Translations under genes and position numbers: made by a program | Assembly (NCBI RefSeq): GCF_000684975.1 | Contig: NZ_BAXZ01000010.1 | Span: 124,001 to 188,000 of the forward strand | Length of the DNA: 64,000 nucleotides | DNA from: Paraburkholderia acidipaludis NBRC 101816 | GTDB lineage: Bacteria > Pseudomonadota > Gammaproteobacteria > Burkholderiales > Burkholderiaceae | Direction: 5' to 3' | Shown: piece by piece, positions 34,765 to 43,901 of the stretch | How the letters are laid out: each line of letters starts with the position of its first letter | How positions within the stretch are numbered: the first letter of the stretch is position 1 | Notes under the pieces: model-generated | Told to the model about the DNA's origin: nothing | The model's database searches: none | Seen by the model: only the letters and a program-made list of their open reading frames with translations

Positions 34765-35871
34765 TCACGCGAGCGCGCGTTCGAGCGCCGCGAGGAAGGC
34801 CGCGTTCTCCTCGGGCAAGCCGATCGTCACGCGCAGCCACTGCGGCAGGCCGTAATTGCCGACCGGACGCACGATCACGCCCTGCCTGAGCAAGGCGAGA
34901 TTCACGCGACCGCCCGCGCCGTCGTCGCTGCCTACGCGCACGAGCACGAAGTTGCCGTCCGACGGCACGTATTCGAGCTCGAGGCGCTCGAAAGCCGCCG
35001 TCAGCAGACGATACCCCTCAGCGTTGAGCGCGGCGCTCCTTTCGAGGAACGCGGTGTCGGCGAGCGCGGCAACGGCCGCAGCCTGTGCGAGCGTATTCAC
35101 GTTGAACGGCTGGCGCAGGCGGTTCAGCAGATCGGTCAGCTCCGGCTGAGCGATCGCAAAACCGATGCGCAGGCCGGCGAGCCCGTACGCCTTCGAGAAA
35201 GTGCGCGACACGAGCAGGTTCGGATAGCGGCGCACCCAGGCAATCGAGTCGTAGCGCTTGCCGGCGGCAAGGTACTCCGTGTAGGCCTCGTCGAGCACGA
35301 CCACCACATGGCGCGGCACCTTCGCGATGAAGGCCTCGAGCGTCGCGCCGTCGATGAACGTGCCGGTCGGGTTGTTCGGATTGGCGACGAAAACGAGGCG
35401 CGTGTCGTCGGCGATCGCCGCGAGCATCGCATCGAGATCATGGCCATGCTGGACGGCCGGCGTCACGAGATGCCTTGCGCCGAGGCCCTGCGTGGCGAGC
35501 GCATAGACCGCGAACGAGTACTGCGAATAGACGATCGACTGCCCCCGCTCGACGAACGCGTGCGCCGCGAGTTCGAGGATGTCGTTGCTGCCGTTGCCGA
35601 GCGTGATCCACTCGGGCGGCACGTCGTAGCGCGCGGCGAGCGCGGCCTTCAGTTCGAACGCGTTCGAATCGGGATAACGGCCCAGCTCGCTCGCCGCCCG
35701 CGCGATCGCGCGTTGCGCCGACTCAGGCATGCCGAGCGGGTTCTCGTTCGAGGCAAGCTTCACGATGTGCGCTTCGTCGAGCCCGAACTCGCGGGCCACT
35801 TCCGAAATCGGCTTGCCCGCAACGTAGGGCGCGATCGCGCGCACGTAGTTCGGGCCGAATTGCAATGTCAT
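34765..35871 (-). CDS. hisC: Histidinol-phosphate aminotransferase (HisC2 type, aromatic cluster)
   Basis: A 368-residue class I/II PLP aminotransferase. The PLP lysine is in VSRTFSKAYGLAGLRIGF, and FVANPNNPTGTFID binds cofactor. Its place between pheA and tyrA suggests it mainly transaminates aromatic 2-oxo acids or prephenate; HisC paralogs can do this. A second hisC for histidine synthesis would be expected elsewhere. Confidence 0.93.
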   Translation of the reverse strand: MTLQFGPNYVRAIAPYVAGKPISEVAREFGLDEAHIVKLASNENPLGMPESAQRAIARAASELGRYPDSNAFELKAALAARYDVPPEWITLGNGSNDILELAAHAFVERGQSIVYSQYSFAVYALATQGLGARHLVTPAVQHGHDLDAMLAAIADDTRLVFVANPNNPTGTFIDGATLEAFIAKVPRHVVVVLDEAYTEYLAAGKRYDSIAWVRRYPNLLVSRTFSKAYGLAGLRIGFAIAQPELTDLLNRLRQPFNVNTLAQAAAVAALADTAFLERSAALNAEGYRLLTAAFERLELEYVPSDGNFVLVRVGSDDGAGGRVNLALLRQGVIVRPVGNYGLPQWLRVTIGLPEENAAFLAALERALA

Positions 35872-35928
35872 GCGGGGTCTCCTTCAGCGGGTCCTGGTGG
35901 GCGGCCTGGCAGGCGCCCGACCACGTTT

Positions 35929-37011
35929 TCAGCGCGAGCGCGGATACGAACCCAGGATCTTCAGAAACGCGGCCTTCTTGCCGAGATCGTCGAGCGCGCC
36001 GGCTACGGCCGGATCGTCGCGATGCCCCTCGAAGTCGATGTAGAAGTAGTACTCCCACGTACCGACGCGTGCGGGCCGCGACTCGAAGCGCGTCATCGAC
36101 ACGCCGTGGCGCGCGAGCGGCTCGAGCAGCTTGTAGACGGCGCCCGGCTCGTTCTTCACCGAAACGATCATCGACGTCTGGTCGTGGCCCGTCGGGCCCG
36201 CCGGCTGCTTGCCGATCACAACGAAGCGCGTGCGATTGTGCGGATCGTCCTGGATCAGCGCGTTCGCGATCAGGAGGCCGTAATGGGTGGCCGCCCGCTC
36301 GCCGGCAATGGCGGCAACCGTCGGATCGGCGGCGGCCAGGCGCGCCGCCTCCGCGTTGCTCGCCACGGCCTGGCGTTCGAGGTGCGGGGCGTGCGCCGTG
36401 AGCCAGTGCTGGCACTGCGCGAGCGCCTGCGGATGCGCGCACACGCGCGTCACGCCCGCCAGCTTGCCGCTTTGCGTCATCAGGTTGTGCTCGATCGGCA
36501 GCGCAATCTCACCGCCGATCACGAGCTGCGTCTCGAGGAACAGGTCGAGCGAGCGCGACACCGCGCCTTCGCTCGAATTCTCGACCGGCACCACGCCGAA
36601 TTCGGAGGCGCCGGCCTCGACGGAACGGAACACCTCGTCGATCGACGGGCACGGCAGGCCTTCGATCGACTGGCCGAAGTACGCGTGCATTGCCTGCTCG
36701 CTATAGGTGCCCACCGGCCCGAGATAGGCGGCGGTGATCGTCTTTTCGAGCGAGCGGCTCGCAGCCATGATCTCGCGCCAGATCGCGCTGATATGCTCGT
36801 TGCCGAGCGGCCCGGCGCTCAGTCCCTGCAGGCGCGCGATCACCTGCAGCTCGCGCTCCGGGCGGAACACCGGCGCGTTGTAGTGTTTCTTGACCTCGCC
36901 CACTTCGAGCGCCACCGCCGCGCGCTGGTTGAGCAGCGCGATCAGTTGCGCGTCGATCGCGTCGATGCGTTCGCGCAGCGGCTTGAGTTTGGAATTGAGT
37001 TCGTCGTCCAT
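35929..37011 (-). CDS. pheA: Bifunctional chorismate mutase/prephenate dehydratase (P-protein)
   Basis: A 360-residue enzyme of phenylalanine synthesis. Residues 1-85 are the AroQ chorismate mutase (LRERIDAIDAQLIALLNQRA). Residues about 90-270 are the dehydratase, beginning AAYLGPVGTYSEQAMHAYFG and containing VVPVENSSEGAVS. Residues about 285-355 form an ACT domain with FESRPARVGTWEYYFYIDFEG for phenylalanine feedback. The start MDDELNSKLKPLRERID at 37011 is preceded by other in-frame codons without support. Confidence 0.96.
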   Translation of the reverse strand: MDDELNSKLKPLRERIDAIDAQLIALLNQRAAVALEVGEVKKHYNAPVFRPERELQVIARLQGLSAGPLGNEHISAIWREIMAASRSLEKTITAAYLGPVGTYSEQAMHAYFGQSIEGLPCPSIDEVFRSVEAGASEFGVVPVENSSEGAVSRSLDLFLETQLVIGGEIALPIEHNLMTQSGKLAGVTRVCAHPQALAQCQHWLTAHAPHLERQAVASNAEAARLAAADPTVAAIAGERAATHYGLLIANALIQDDPHNRTRFVVIGKQPAGPTGHDQTSMIVSVKNEPGAVYKLLEPLARHGVSMTRFESRPARVGTWEYYFYIDFEGHRDDPAVAGALDDLGKKAAFLKILGSYPRSR

Positions 37012-37060
37012 GCGTGAGACCGGCAATCTGAAAGGATGCGCACGCGCGAGCCGCGCATAG

Positions 37061-37096
37061 TACTAACTGCGGTACTAACCGCGGTACTAAATGCGG
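37061..37096. repeat. Three 12-base tandem repeats between serC and pheA
   Basis: TACTAACTGCGG, TACTAACCGCGG and TACTAAATGCGG in exact tandem (12-base period), ending four bases from the serC stop. They sit in the gap before pheA, so they are in the transcript if the genes are co-transcribed. Confidence 0.85.
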
Positions 37097-37099
37097 CGC

Positions 37100-38182
37100 T
37101 TACGCGTGCTTCGCTTCGAATTCCTTCATGTACTCGACCAGCGCTTTCACTGCCTCGAGCGGCACCGCGTTGTAAATCGACGCCCGCATGCCGCCGACGG
37201 ACTTGTGGCCCTTCAGCTGCAACAGCCCGCGCGCCTTCGCGCCGGCAAGGAAATCTTCGTTACGTGATTCGTCGGCGAGGAAGAACGGTACGTTCATCCG
37301 CGAGCGCGCGCGGCGCTCCACCTTGTTGATGTAGAAGCGGCTCGCGTCGATCGTGTCGTAGAGCAGCTTCGCTTTTTCGATGTTGCGCGCCTCGATGGCG
37401 GTGAGGCCACCCTGGCGCTTCAACCACTTGAACACGAGCCCGGCGATGTAGATCGCATAGGTGGGCGGCGTGTTGAACATGGAATTGTTCGCGGCAACCG
37501 TCTTCCATTCGAACGCGGACGGGCAGATCGACATCGCGCGGTCGAGCAGATCCTCGCGCACGATCACGACCGTCACGCCGGCCATGCCGATGTTCTTCTG
37601 CGCGCCGCCGTAGAGCACGCCGTACTTGGCGATGTCCATCGGGCGCGAAAGGATGTGCGACGAGGCGTCGGCCACGAGCGGAATGTCGCCTAGATCGGGG
37701 ATCTCGAAGGTCTCGACGCCGTCGATCGTCTCGTTCGTGCACAAATGAACGTAGGCAGGGTCGTCCGAAAGCTTCCACTCGCTCATGGCAGGCGCATGCG
37801 TGAAGCCCGCCTCGGTGCGCCCGCTGGCCGCGATGTGCGAGGCGCCGTACTTGAGCGCTTCCTTCTGCGACTTCTGCGACCAGGAACCCGTGACCACGAA
37901 GTCGGCGCGCGGCTTCACCCCGAACAGGTTCAGCGGCACGATCGCATTCTCGCCAATGCCGCCGCCCTGCAGGAACAGGATGTGGTGGCTCGCCGGGACT
38001 GCCATCAACTCGCGCAGATCGAGCAGCGCCTCGCTGTGGATCTGCATGAACTCCGGGCCGCGATGGCTCATTTCCATCACGCTCATGCCGCTGCCGTGCC
38101 AGTCGAGCATTTCGTCGGCGGCCTGGCGCAGCACTTCTTCGGGCATGGCTGCGGGTCCAGCGGAGAAGTTGAAGACGCGCAT
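37100..38182 (-). CDS. serC: Phosphoserine aminotransferase
   Basis: A 360-residue PLP enzyme for serine and pyridoxine synthesis. It begins MRVFNFSAGPAAMPEEVLRQA, and the PLP lysine is in VLYGGAQKNIGMAGVTVVI. The SVGGMRASIYNAVP segment is typical. The start at 38182 is chosen by family N-terminus. It is first of the serC-pheA-hisC-tyrA-aroA-cmk-rpsA gene row, all on the minus strand. Confidence 0.97.
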   Translation of the reverse strand: MRVFNFSAGPAAMPEEVLRQAADEMLDWHGSGMSVMEMSHRGPEFMQIHSEALLDLRELMAVPASHHILFLQGGGIGENAIVPLNLFGVKPRADFVVTGSWSQKSQKEALKYGASHIAASGRTEAGFTHAPAMSEWKLSDDPAYVHLCTNETIDGVETFEIPDLGDIPLVADASSHILSRPMDIAKYGVLYGGAQKNIGMAGVTVVIVREDLLDRAMSICPSAFEWKTVAANNSMFNTPPTYAIYIAGLVFKWLKRQGGLTAIEARNIEKAKLLYDTIDASRFYINKVERRARSRMNVPFFLADESRNEDFLAGAKARGLLQLKGHKSVGGMRASIYNAVPLEAVKALVEYMKEFEAKHA

Positions 38183-38390
38183 CGTTGGAAGACCTTGGGA
38201 GGCAGGCGCGGCGGCAAAAAAGCCCCGGAGAAATGCGCCCGAAATGAAAAATGGTTGCTTGCGCTCGCGCGCAAACAACCATTATCGCACTGTCAGCTCG
38301 AACCCGCCAACGCGGGCCCGGCTACGGCCGGCTCACGGGAAACGGATTTCCCGCGCTTTCGCGGGGACCCTCCGACCCGTGCCGGACCGA

Positions 38391-39005
38391 TTACTTCGAC
38401 GTCTTGGCGGCGTTAGCGACTTCCTGGTCAGCCTGCGCGCGCGTTGCCTTGATCGACTGCGGCATGTACTTCTGCATCAGACCGTTCACGACGTCGCGGC
38501 CCACCTGGTCTTGCACCTGGATGAACTTGCGGCCGGTCGGGCTGCGGTAGAACGTCGTCAGATCCTTGATTTCCTGCGTGCTGTAGTACTTCGCGTAGGC
38601 GTCGTACTGAGCCTGCATCGCGTCCTGCTGGAAAGAAGGAGTGGTGAAGACCTGACCTGCCGAGTCAACCAGCTTCGGCACGGCGTTCTTCTGCAGCCCC
38701 GGGACGGAAGCCTGCTTCTGCTTGTCCGTCATCGTCTTGTTTTCCGTCAGCGCGTCCGACAGGATCGCCGGGACGAGCTGCTTCGCCTGCATCTGCGCGC
38801 TGTTGCCGATTGCGCCGACGAGCTTCTGCGCGTCGATTGCGTCGAGCAGGTCCTTGATCGCGGCTTGCTTGGCCGGATCGATCGGTGCTGCGGCAGCGGC
38901 CGGCGCCGACTGGTCGGGCGCCTGACTCTGGAGCGCCTGAGCCATCGCAAACGTCGGCACGAGAGCGGCCAGCAACAAAACCTGCTTGAATCGTTTTTGC
39001 ATCAT
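38391..39005 (-). CDS. DUF2059 domain-containing exported protein
   Basis: A 204-residue protein with a signal peptide (about residues 1-23, ending FAMAQA). The C-terminal half has the DUF2059 pattern AKYYSTQEIKDLTTFYRSPTGRKF. The function is unknown; related proteins are found in the periplasm. There are two adjacent ATGs at the start; the SD-like AAGGGAG sits about six bases before the second, so translation may begin there (39002). It lies between gyrA and serC. Confidence 0.9.
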   Translation of the reverse strand: MMQKRFKQVLLLAALVPTFAMAQALQSQAPDQSAPAAAAAPIDPAKQAAIKDLLDAIDAQKLVGAIGNSAQMQAKQLVPAILSDALTENKTMTDKQKQASVPGLQKNAVPKLVDSAGQVFTTPSFQQDAMQAQYDAYAKYYSTQEIKDLTTFYRSPTGRKFIQVQDQVGRDVVNGLMQKYMPQSIKATRAQADQEVANAAKTSK

Positions 39006-39204
39006 TACTCCCTTAGAGAAATTAGTCGAACTGCCTGCCGAACGGACCGTTCAGGGACAACCCAGACCCGCGCGGCACCGGCTTCACTCGAAGCTGGCCG
39101 CCCGCAGCCGGTCGCCCGCCACCGGATCCGCCCGGCGCCATTTCAGGACCTTCCTGCGCTAGCCGGCCCGCTTCTCGCGGACCGTCGCTTTGCATCACGC
39201 CTGC

Positions 39205-41817
39205 TTACTCCTGGCTTTCACCCTCGCCAGGCTCGGCATCACCCGCTTCGCCTTCCCCGTCGGCCTCTGCGACCTGCTGCAGGCCGGAGAGTTTCGTGCC
39301 TTCGTCAAGGCTGATGAGTGTAACACCTTGCGTCGCACGGCCCATTTCGCGTATCTCGGAAACACGCGTGCGAATCAGCACGCCTGTTGTCGTGATCAGC
39401 ATGATCTGAGCTTCCGGGTCCACAAGCGTCGCCGCGACCACCTTGCCATTACGCTCCGACGTCTGGATCGCGATCATCCCCTTCGTGCCGCGCCCGTGGC
39501 GGGTGTACTCGGTGATCGGCGTGCGCTTGCCGTAGCCGTTCTCGGTTGCGGTGAGCACCGACTGCTGCTCGTCGCCCGCCACGAGGAGCGCGATGACCTG
39601 CTGGCCGTCCTCGAGCTGCATGCCGCGCACGCCGCGCGCTTCGCGGCCCATCGGGCGCACGTCGTTTTCGTCGAAGCGCACCGCCTTGCCCGCGTCGGAG
39701 AACAGCATGACGTCGTGCTCGCCGTCGGTGATGGCGGCGCCGATCAGGTAATCGCCGTCGTCGAGGCCGACCGCAATAATACCCTTGCGCAACGGGCGGC
39801 TGAAGGCCTCGAGCGGGGTCTTCTTCACGGTGCCGAGCGCGGTGGCCATGAAGACGTACTTGTCGGCCGAAAACTCCTTGACCGGCAAGACAACCGTAAT
39901 TTTTTCACCGTCCTGGAGCGGGAACATGTTGACGATCGGACGGCCGCGCGAGTTGCGCGAGCCCTGCGGCACCTCGTACACCTTCACCCAGTAGACGCGC
40001 CCGCGATTCGAGAAGCACAGGATGTGGTCGTGGGTGTTGGCGATGAAGAGCGTGTCGATCCAGTCGTCGTCTTTCATCGAAGTGGCCTGCTTGCCGCGAC
40101 CTCCGCGCTTCTGGGCGCGATATTCGGACAACGGCTGCGATTTCACGTAACCGGCGTGCGACATGGTGACGACCATGTCCTGCGGCGTGATCAGGTCTTC
40201 GGTGTTGAGCTCGGTCGCGTTCATCTCGATCTTCGAGCGGCGTTCGTCGCCGAATTCGCTCTTGATCGCGGTGAGTTCGTCGGAGATCATGACCGTTACG
40301 CGCTCGGGGCGCGCAAGGATGTCGAGCAGGTCGGCAATCTGGGCCATCACGTCGCGGTACTCGCCGATGATCTTGTCCTGCTCCAGCCCCGTCAGGCGCT
40401 GCAGACGCATCTGCAGGATTTCCTGCGCCTGGGTGTCGGACAGACGGTAGAGACCGTCGCCCTGCATGCCGTACTGCGGGTTCAGACCTTCCGGTCGATA
40501 CGCTTCGCGGCCGCCCGCCGCCGCGTTTTCCGTCTCGGCGCGCGCAAGCATTTCGCGCACGAGCGACGAATCCCACGAGCGGTTCATCAGCTCCTGCTTC
40601 GCGATAGGCGGCGTGGGCGCGGCCTTGATGAGCGCGATGAACTCGTCGATGTTCGCGAGCGCGACGGCGAGGCCTTCCAGCACGTGGCCGCGTTCGCGCG
40701 CCTTGCGCAGTTCGTATACAGTGCGCCGCGTCAGCACCTCGCGGCGGTGCGACAGGAAATGCTCGAGCATTTCCCTCAGGTTCAGCAGCTTCGGCTGGTT
40801 GTCCACCAGCGCGACCATGTTCATGCCGAACGTGTCCTGCAGCTGCGTCGCCTTGTACAGATTATTGAGGATGACCTCGGGCACTTCGCCGCGCTTCAGT
40901 TCGATCACGACGCGCATGCCGCTCTTGTCGGATTCGTCGCGAATATCCGAAATGCCTTCGAGCTTCTTTTCGTTGACCAGCTCGGCAATGCGCTCCAGCA
41001 GCGAACGCTTGTTCACCTGGTACGGCAGTTCGTCAACGATGATCGCCATGCGCTGGCCGCGATCGATTTCCTCGAAGTGCGTGGCCGCGCGCATCACCAC
41101 ACGGCCGCGTCCGGTGCGATAGCCGTCGCGCACGCCGGCGACGCCGTAAATGATGCCCGCGGTCGGGAAATCGGGTGCCGGAATGATTTCGATCAACTCG
41201 TCGATCGACGCCTGCGGATTCTTCAAAAGATGCTGGCAGGCATCGACGACTTCGTTCAGGTTGTGCGGCGGAATGTTCGTGGCCATGCCGACCGCGATCC
41301 CCGACGAACCGTTGATGAGCAGGTTCGGGATGCGTGCCGGCAGGATCAGCGGCTCGCTTTCGCTGCCGTCGTAGTTCGGCCCGAAATCGACCGTTTCCTT
41401 GTCGATGTCGGCCAGCAGCTCGTGGCCGATCTTCGCCATGCGGATTTCGGTGTACCGCATCGCGGCGGCGTTGTCGCCGTCGATCGAGCCGAAATTGCCC
41501 TGGCCGTCCACCAGCATGTAGCGCAGCGAGAAGTTCTGCGCCATGCGGACGATCGTGTCGTAGACCGCGGTGTCGCCGTGAGGGTGGTATTTACCGATGA
41601 CGTCGCCGACGATACGCGCCGACTTCTTGTAGGCGCGGTTCCAGTCGTTGTTCAGTTCGTGCATCGCGTAGAGCACGCGCCGGTGGACGGGCTTGAGGCC
41701 GTCGCGAACATCCGGGAGCGCCCGCCCGACAATCACGCTCATCGCGTAGTCGAGATACGAGCGGCGCATTTCCTCCTCGAGGGAGATAGGCAGAGTCTCT
41801 TTGGCGAATTGATCCAT
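39205..41817 (-). CDS. gyrA: DNA gyrase subunit A
   Basis: An 870-residue type IIA topoisomerase subunit. The catalytic Tyr lies in the QAIL-type region, and the quinolone-determining segment reads KYHPHGDTAVYDTIVRMAQ, with Thr at the position of E. coli Ser83 and Asp at 87, the usual sensitive state in Burkholderia. The C-terminal wrapping domain has the GyrA box QKRGGRGK, and an acidic tail ends the protein. The start MDQFAKETLPISLEEEM at 41817 fits; an in-frame extension of 28 codons has no support. Confidence 0.97.
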   Translation of the reverse strand: MDQFAKETLPISLEEEMRRSYLDYAMSVIVGRALPDVRDGLKPVHRRVLYAMHELNNDWNRAYKKSARIVGDVIGKYHPHGDTAVYDTIVRMAQNFSLRYMLVDGQGNFGSIDGDNAAAMRYTEIRMAKIGHELLADIDKETVDFGPNYDGSESEPLILPARIPNLLINGSSGIAVGMATNIPPHNLNEVVDACQHLLKNPQASIDELIEIIPAPDFPTAGIIYGVAGVRDGYRTGRGRVVMRAATHFEEIDRGQRMAIIVDELPYQVNKRSLLERIAELVNEKKLEGISDIRDESDKSGMRVVIELKRGEVPEVILNNLYKATQLQDTFGMNMVALVDNQPKLLNLREMLEHFLSHRREVLTRRTVYELRKARERGHVLEGLAVALANIDEFIALIKAAPTPPIAKQELMNRSWDSSLVREMLARAETENAAAGGREAYRPEGLNPQYGMQGDGLYRLSDTQAQEILQMRLQRLTGLEQDKIIGEYRDVMAQIADLLDILARPERVTVMISDELTAIKSEFGDERRSKIEMNATELNTEDLITPQDMVVTMSHAGYVKSQPLSEYRAQKRGGRGKQATSMKDDDWIDTLFIANTHDHILCFSNRGRVYWVKVYEVPQGSRNSRGRPIVNMFPLQDGEKITVVLPVKEFSADKYVFMATALGTVKKTPLEAFSRPLRKGIIAVGLDDGDYLIGAAITDGEHDVMLFSDAGKAVRFDENDVRPMGREARGVRGMQLEDGQQVIALLVAGDEQQSVLTATENGYGKRTPITEYTRHGRGTKGMIAIQTSERNGKVVAATLVDPEAQIMLITTTGVLIRTRVSEIREMGRATQGVTLISLDEGTKLSGLQQVAEADGEGEAGDAEPGEGESQE

Positions 41818-42358
41818 TATCGATGTCGTATACAGACACACGCGAGGCACGCGCGATGCTAGCTCGAGGCGGCACCGCAAAAACGCACCCTGTTGTCGCA
41901 TGGACGCCGCGGACGCAGCGCATCACGCGATTCTACCACGCACGACACCCCTGCCTTCGCTCTACGTATACCTATTAGAGGGGCGATGCCGAACCGCTCA
42001 GAACGCCACCTGAGCACCATCCGGCGACCCCGACCAGGAATCATCCGATATCCGCAGTGCAGCACCCGCCGGTTTGCGGGACCTGCCCGAAACCAGGCGT
42101 CATACCAGGGTATCCCGCGGGAACTTTTTGTTGCGGGTGTACCACATTCGATCGATCGCAAAGAAAGGGGCGGATTTTTTTTATCGTAGGACGGGAACGA
42201 TATGGCAAAATGCCAACGCACAAAGTTAGACGCTGCTCGAAGTCTACACAACACGTTCGCTGCAACGCGCCAATGTTATACTTCGAGCAATGTATGACTT
42301 GTCTTCGTCATATGGCTCGCAGTAAACCTGCGGTAATCTCAATTTCGAGAGGAGAAAT
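41818..42358. other. Non-coding gap gyrA-ompA with divergent promoters
   Basis: I see no gene in this 541-base stretch. It carries the divergent control regions. For ompA the best -10 is TATACT (42277-42282), about 80 bases upstream of the ATG, with only a weak -35; the start at 42359 has AGGAGA just upstream. For gyrA a TAGAAT hexamer lies on the minus strand (41930-41935), about 115 bases upstream of the ATG, again with a poor -35. The middle part has short GC palindromes (CCCGCGGG near 42115) and no clear RNA gene. Confidence 0.5.
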
Positions 42359-43006
42359 ATGAATAAACTTTCAAAGCTCGCGTTCATTGCAGCTACCGCA
42401 GTCATGGCTGCATCCGCTCAGGCACAGTCGGTGCCGGCGTCGCGACAAGCCGTCAATGACAACTGGGTGAATGGTACGGGCGAGTGGGTGTGGATGAACG
42501 GCACGAACGAGCTTTGCTGGCGCGATGCGTTCTGGACGCCGGCCACGGCCAACGCCAAGTGCGATGGCGCGCTGGTCGCCCAGGCACCGCAGCCGCCGGT
42601 CGCTCCGCCGCCGCCGCCGGCCATCACGAGCCAGAAGATCACGTATCAGGCTGACGCTCTGTTCGACTTCGACAAGGCTATCCTGAAGCCGGCTGGCAAG
42701 GAAAAGCTGGACGATCTGGCAAGCAAGATCGAAGCGCTGAACCTGGAAGTCGTCGTCGCAACCGGCTACACCGACCGCATCGGCTCGAACGCGTACAACG
42801 ACCGTCTGTCGCTGCGCCGTGCGCAAGCCGTCAAGGCGTACCTGGTCAGCAAGGGCGTGCCGTCCGACCGTATCTACACGGAAGGCAAGGGCAAGCGCAA
42901 CCCGGTCACGACGGGTTGCAACCAGAAGAACCGCAAGGCTCTCATCTCCTGCCTCGCACCGGATCGCCGCGTGGAAGTCGAAGTCGTCGGCACGCAGAAG
43001 CAGTAA
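42359..43006 (+). CDS. OmpA family outer membrane protein
   Basis: A 215-residue protein. The signal peptide is residues 1-23 (ending SAQA). A short N-terminal region has Trp-rich sequence and a Cys pair, followed by a Pro-rich linker (APQPPVAPPPPPA). The C-terminal domain (about residues 95-210) is the OmpA peptidoglycan-binding type: DALFDFDKAILKPAGKEKLD and ATGYTDRIGSNAYNDRLSLRR. There is no eight-strand barrel, so it probably links the outer membrane to peptidoglycan. Confidence 0.93.
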   Translation: MNKLSKLAFIAATAVMAASAQAQSVPASRQAVNDNWVNGTGEWVWMNGTNELCWRDAFWTPATANAKCDGALVAQAPQPPVAPPPPPAITSQKITYQADALFDFDKAILKPAGKEKLDDLASKIEALNLEVVVATGYTDRIGSNAYNDRLSLRRAQAVKAYLVSKGVPSDRIYTEGKGKRNPVTTGCNQKNRKALISCLAPDRRVEVEVVGTQKQ

Positions 43007-43029
43007 TTCGCGAGTCGCGACCGAAGGTC

Positions 43030-43058
43030 TCAAAGCCCCGCTTCGGCGGGGCTTTTTT
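43030..43058 (+). terminator. Terminator after ompA
   Basis: AAAGCCCCGC-TTCG-GCGGGGCTTTTTT: a C(UUCG)G-closed tetraloop hairpin with a six-T run. Confidence 0.95.
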
Positions 43059-43177
43059 ATTCCGCATGCCCTGAAAGGCACCGCGAAGGTGCGTGGCATT
43101 TTGCCGCCATCGGAGCCCGCCTATATACTCAGGCCTTATCCTCACCCATCCGCCCCCGCGTTTCAGGCCGCTCCGAC

Positions 43178-43876
43178 ATGACCAATGCCGATCCCCACGA
43201 ACTGCAGAAATTCAGCGATCTTGCTCATCGCTGGTGGGACCCGAACGCGGAATTCAAGCCGCTCCACGAACTGAACCCCGTCCGCCTTGGTTGGATCGAC
43301 GCTCACGCGCACCTCGCCGGCAAGCGCGTGCTGGACGTGGGCTGCGGCGGCGGCATCCTGTCCGAGTCGATGGCCGGGCTGGGCGCCACCGTGAAGGGCA
43401 TCGACCTCGCCCGGGAGGCGCTGGGCGTTGCCGATCTGCACAGCCTCGAAAGCGGTGTCACGGTCGATTACGAAGAGATCGCCGCGGAAGCGCTCGCGGC
43501 GCGCGAGCCCGCCGCGTTCGATGCCGTGACCTGCATGGAAATGCTCGAGCACGTGCCGGATCCGGCCGGCATCGTTCACGCCTGCGCTACCCTCGTGAAG
43601 CCGGGCGGTTGGGTGTTTTTCTCGACGCTCAACCGCAACCTGAAGGCGTATCTGCTCGCCGTGATCGGCGCCGAATATATCGCGCAGATGCTGCCCAAAG
43701 GCACGCACGACTACGCGCGCTTCATTCGCCCCTCGGAGCTCGCCGGCTTCGTGCGCCTCGCCGGCTTGCGCCTCGTCGAGATCAAGGGCATCACCTATAA
43801 CCCGCTCACGCGGCATTTCTCGCTCTCGAACGACTCCAGCGTCAATTACATGATCGCGTGCCGGCGCGAGGCCTGA
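43178..43876 (+). CDS. ubiG: Bifunctional 2-polyprenyl-6-hydroxyphenol methylase/3-demethylubiquinol 3-O-methyltransferase
   Basis: A 232-residue SAM-dependent O-methyltransferase acting twice in ubiquinone synthesis. It begins with the family segment ELQKFSDLAHRWWDPNAEFKPLHELNPVRL, the SAM motif is RVLDVGCGGGILSESMA, and TCMEMLEHVPDP follows. It lies 26 bases upstream of gph, a common pairing. Confidence 0.96.
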   Translation: MTNADPHELQKFSDLAHRWWDPNAEFKPLHELNPVRLGWIDAHAHLAGKRVLDVGCGGGILSESMAGLGATVKGIDLAREALGVADLHSLESGVTVDYEEIAAEALAAREPAAFDAVTCMEMLEHVPDPAGIVHACATLVKPGGWVFFSTLNRNLKAYLLAVIGAEYIAQMLPKGTHDYARFIRPSELAGFVRLAGLRLVEIKGITYNPLTRHFSLSNDSSVNYMIACRREA

Positions 43877-43901
43877 CGCGGCACCAGGTATCCCCTCCGA
43901 T

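Noticed and set aside
40140..40520. Fluoroquinolone resistance change in gyrA
   Set aside because: The Thr at the Ser83 position is the usual wild-type state in Burkholderia; Asp87 is intact. The segment lies near the gyrA start, not here, and shows no known resistance change.
39190..41862. Open plus-strand frame of about 890 codons across gyrA
   Set aside because: Shadow of gyrA, which is unmistakable on the minus strand.
42105..42130. Possible small RNA or operator around CCCGCGGG upstream of ompA
   Set aside because: Short GC palindromes are expected in this genome; no promoter plus terminator pair bounds a transcript here.
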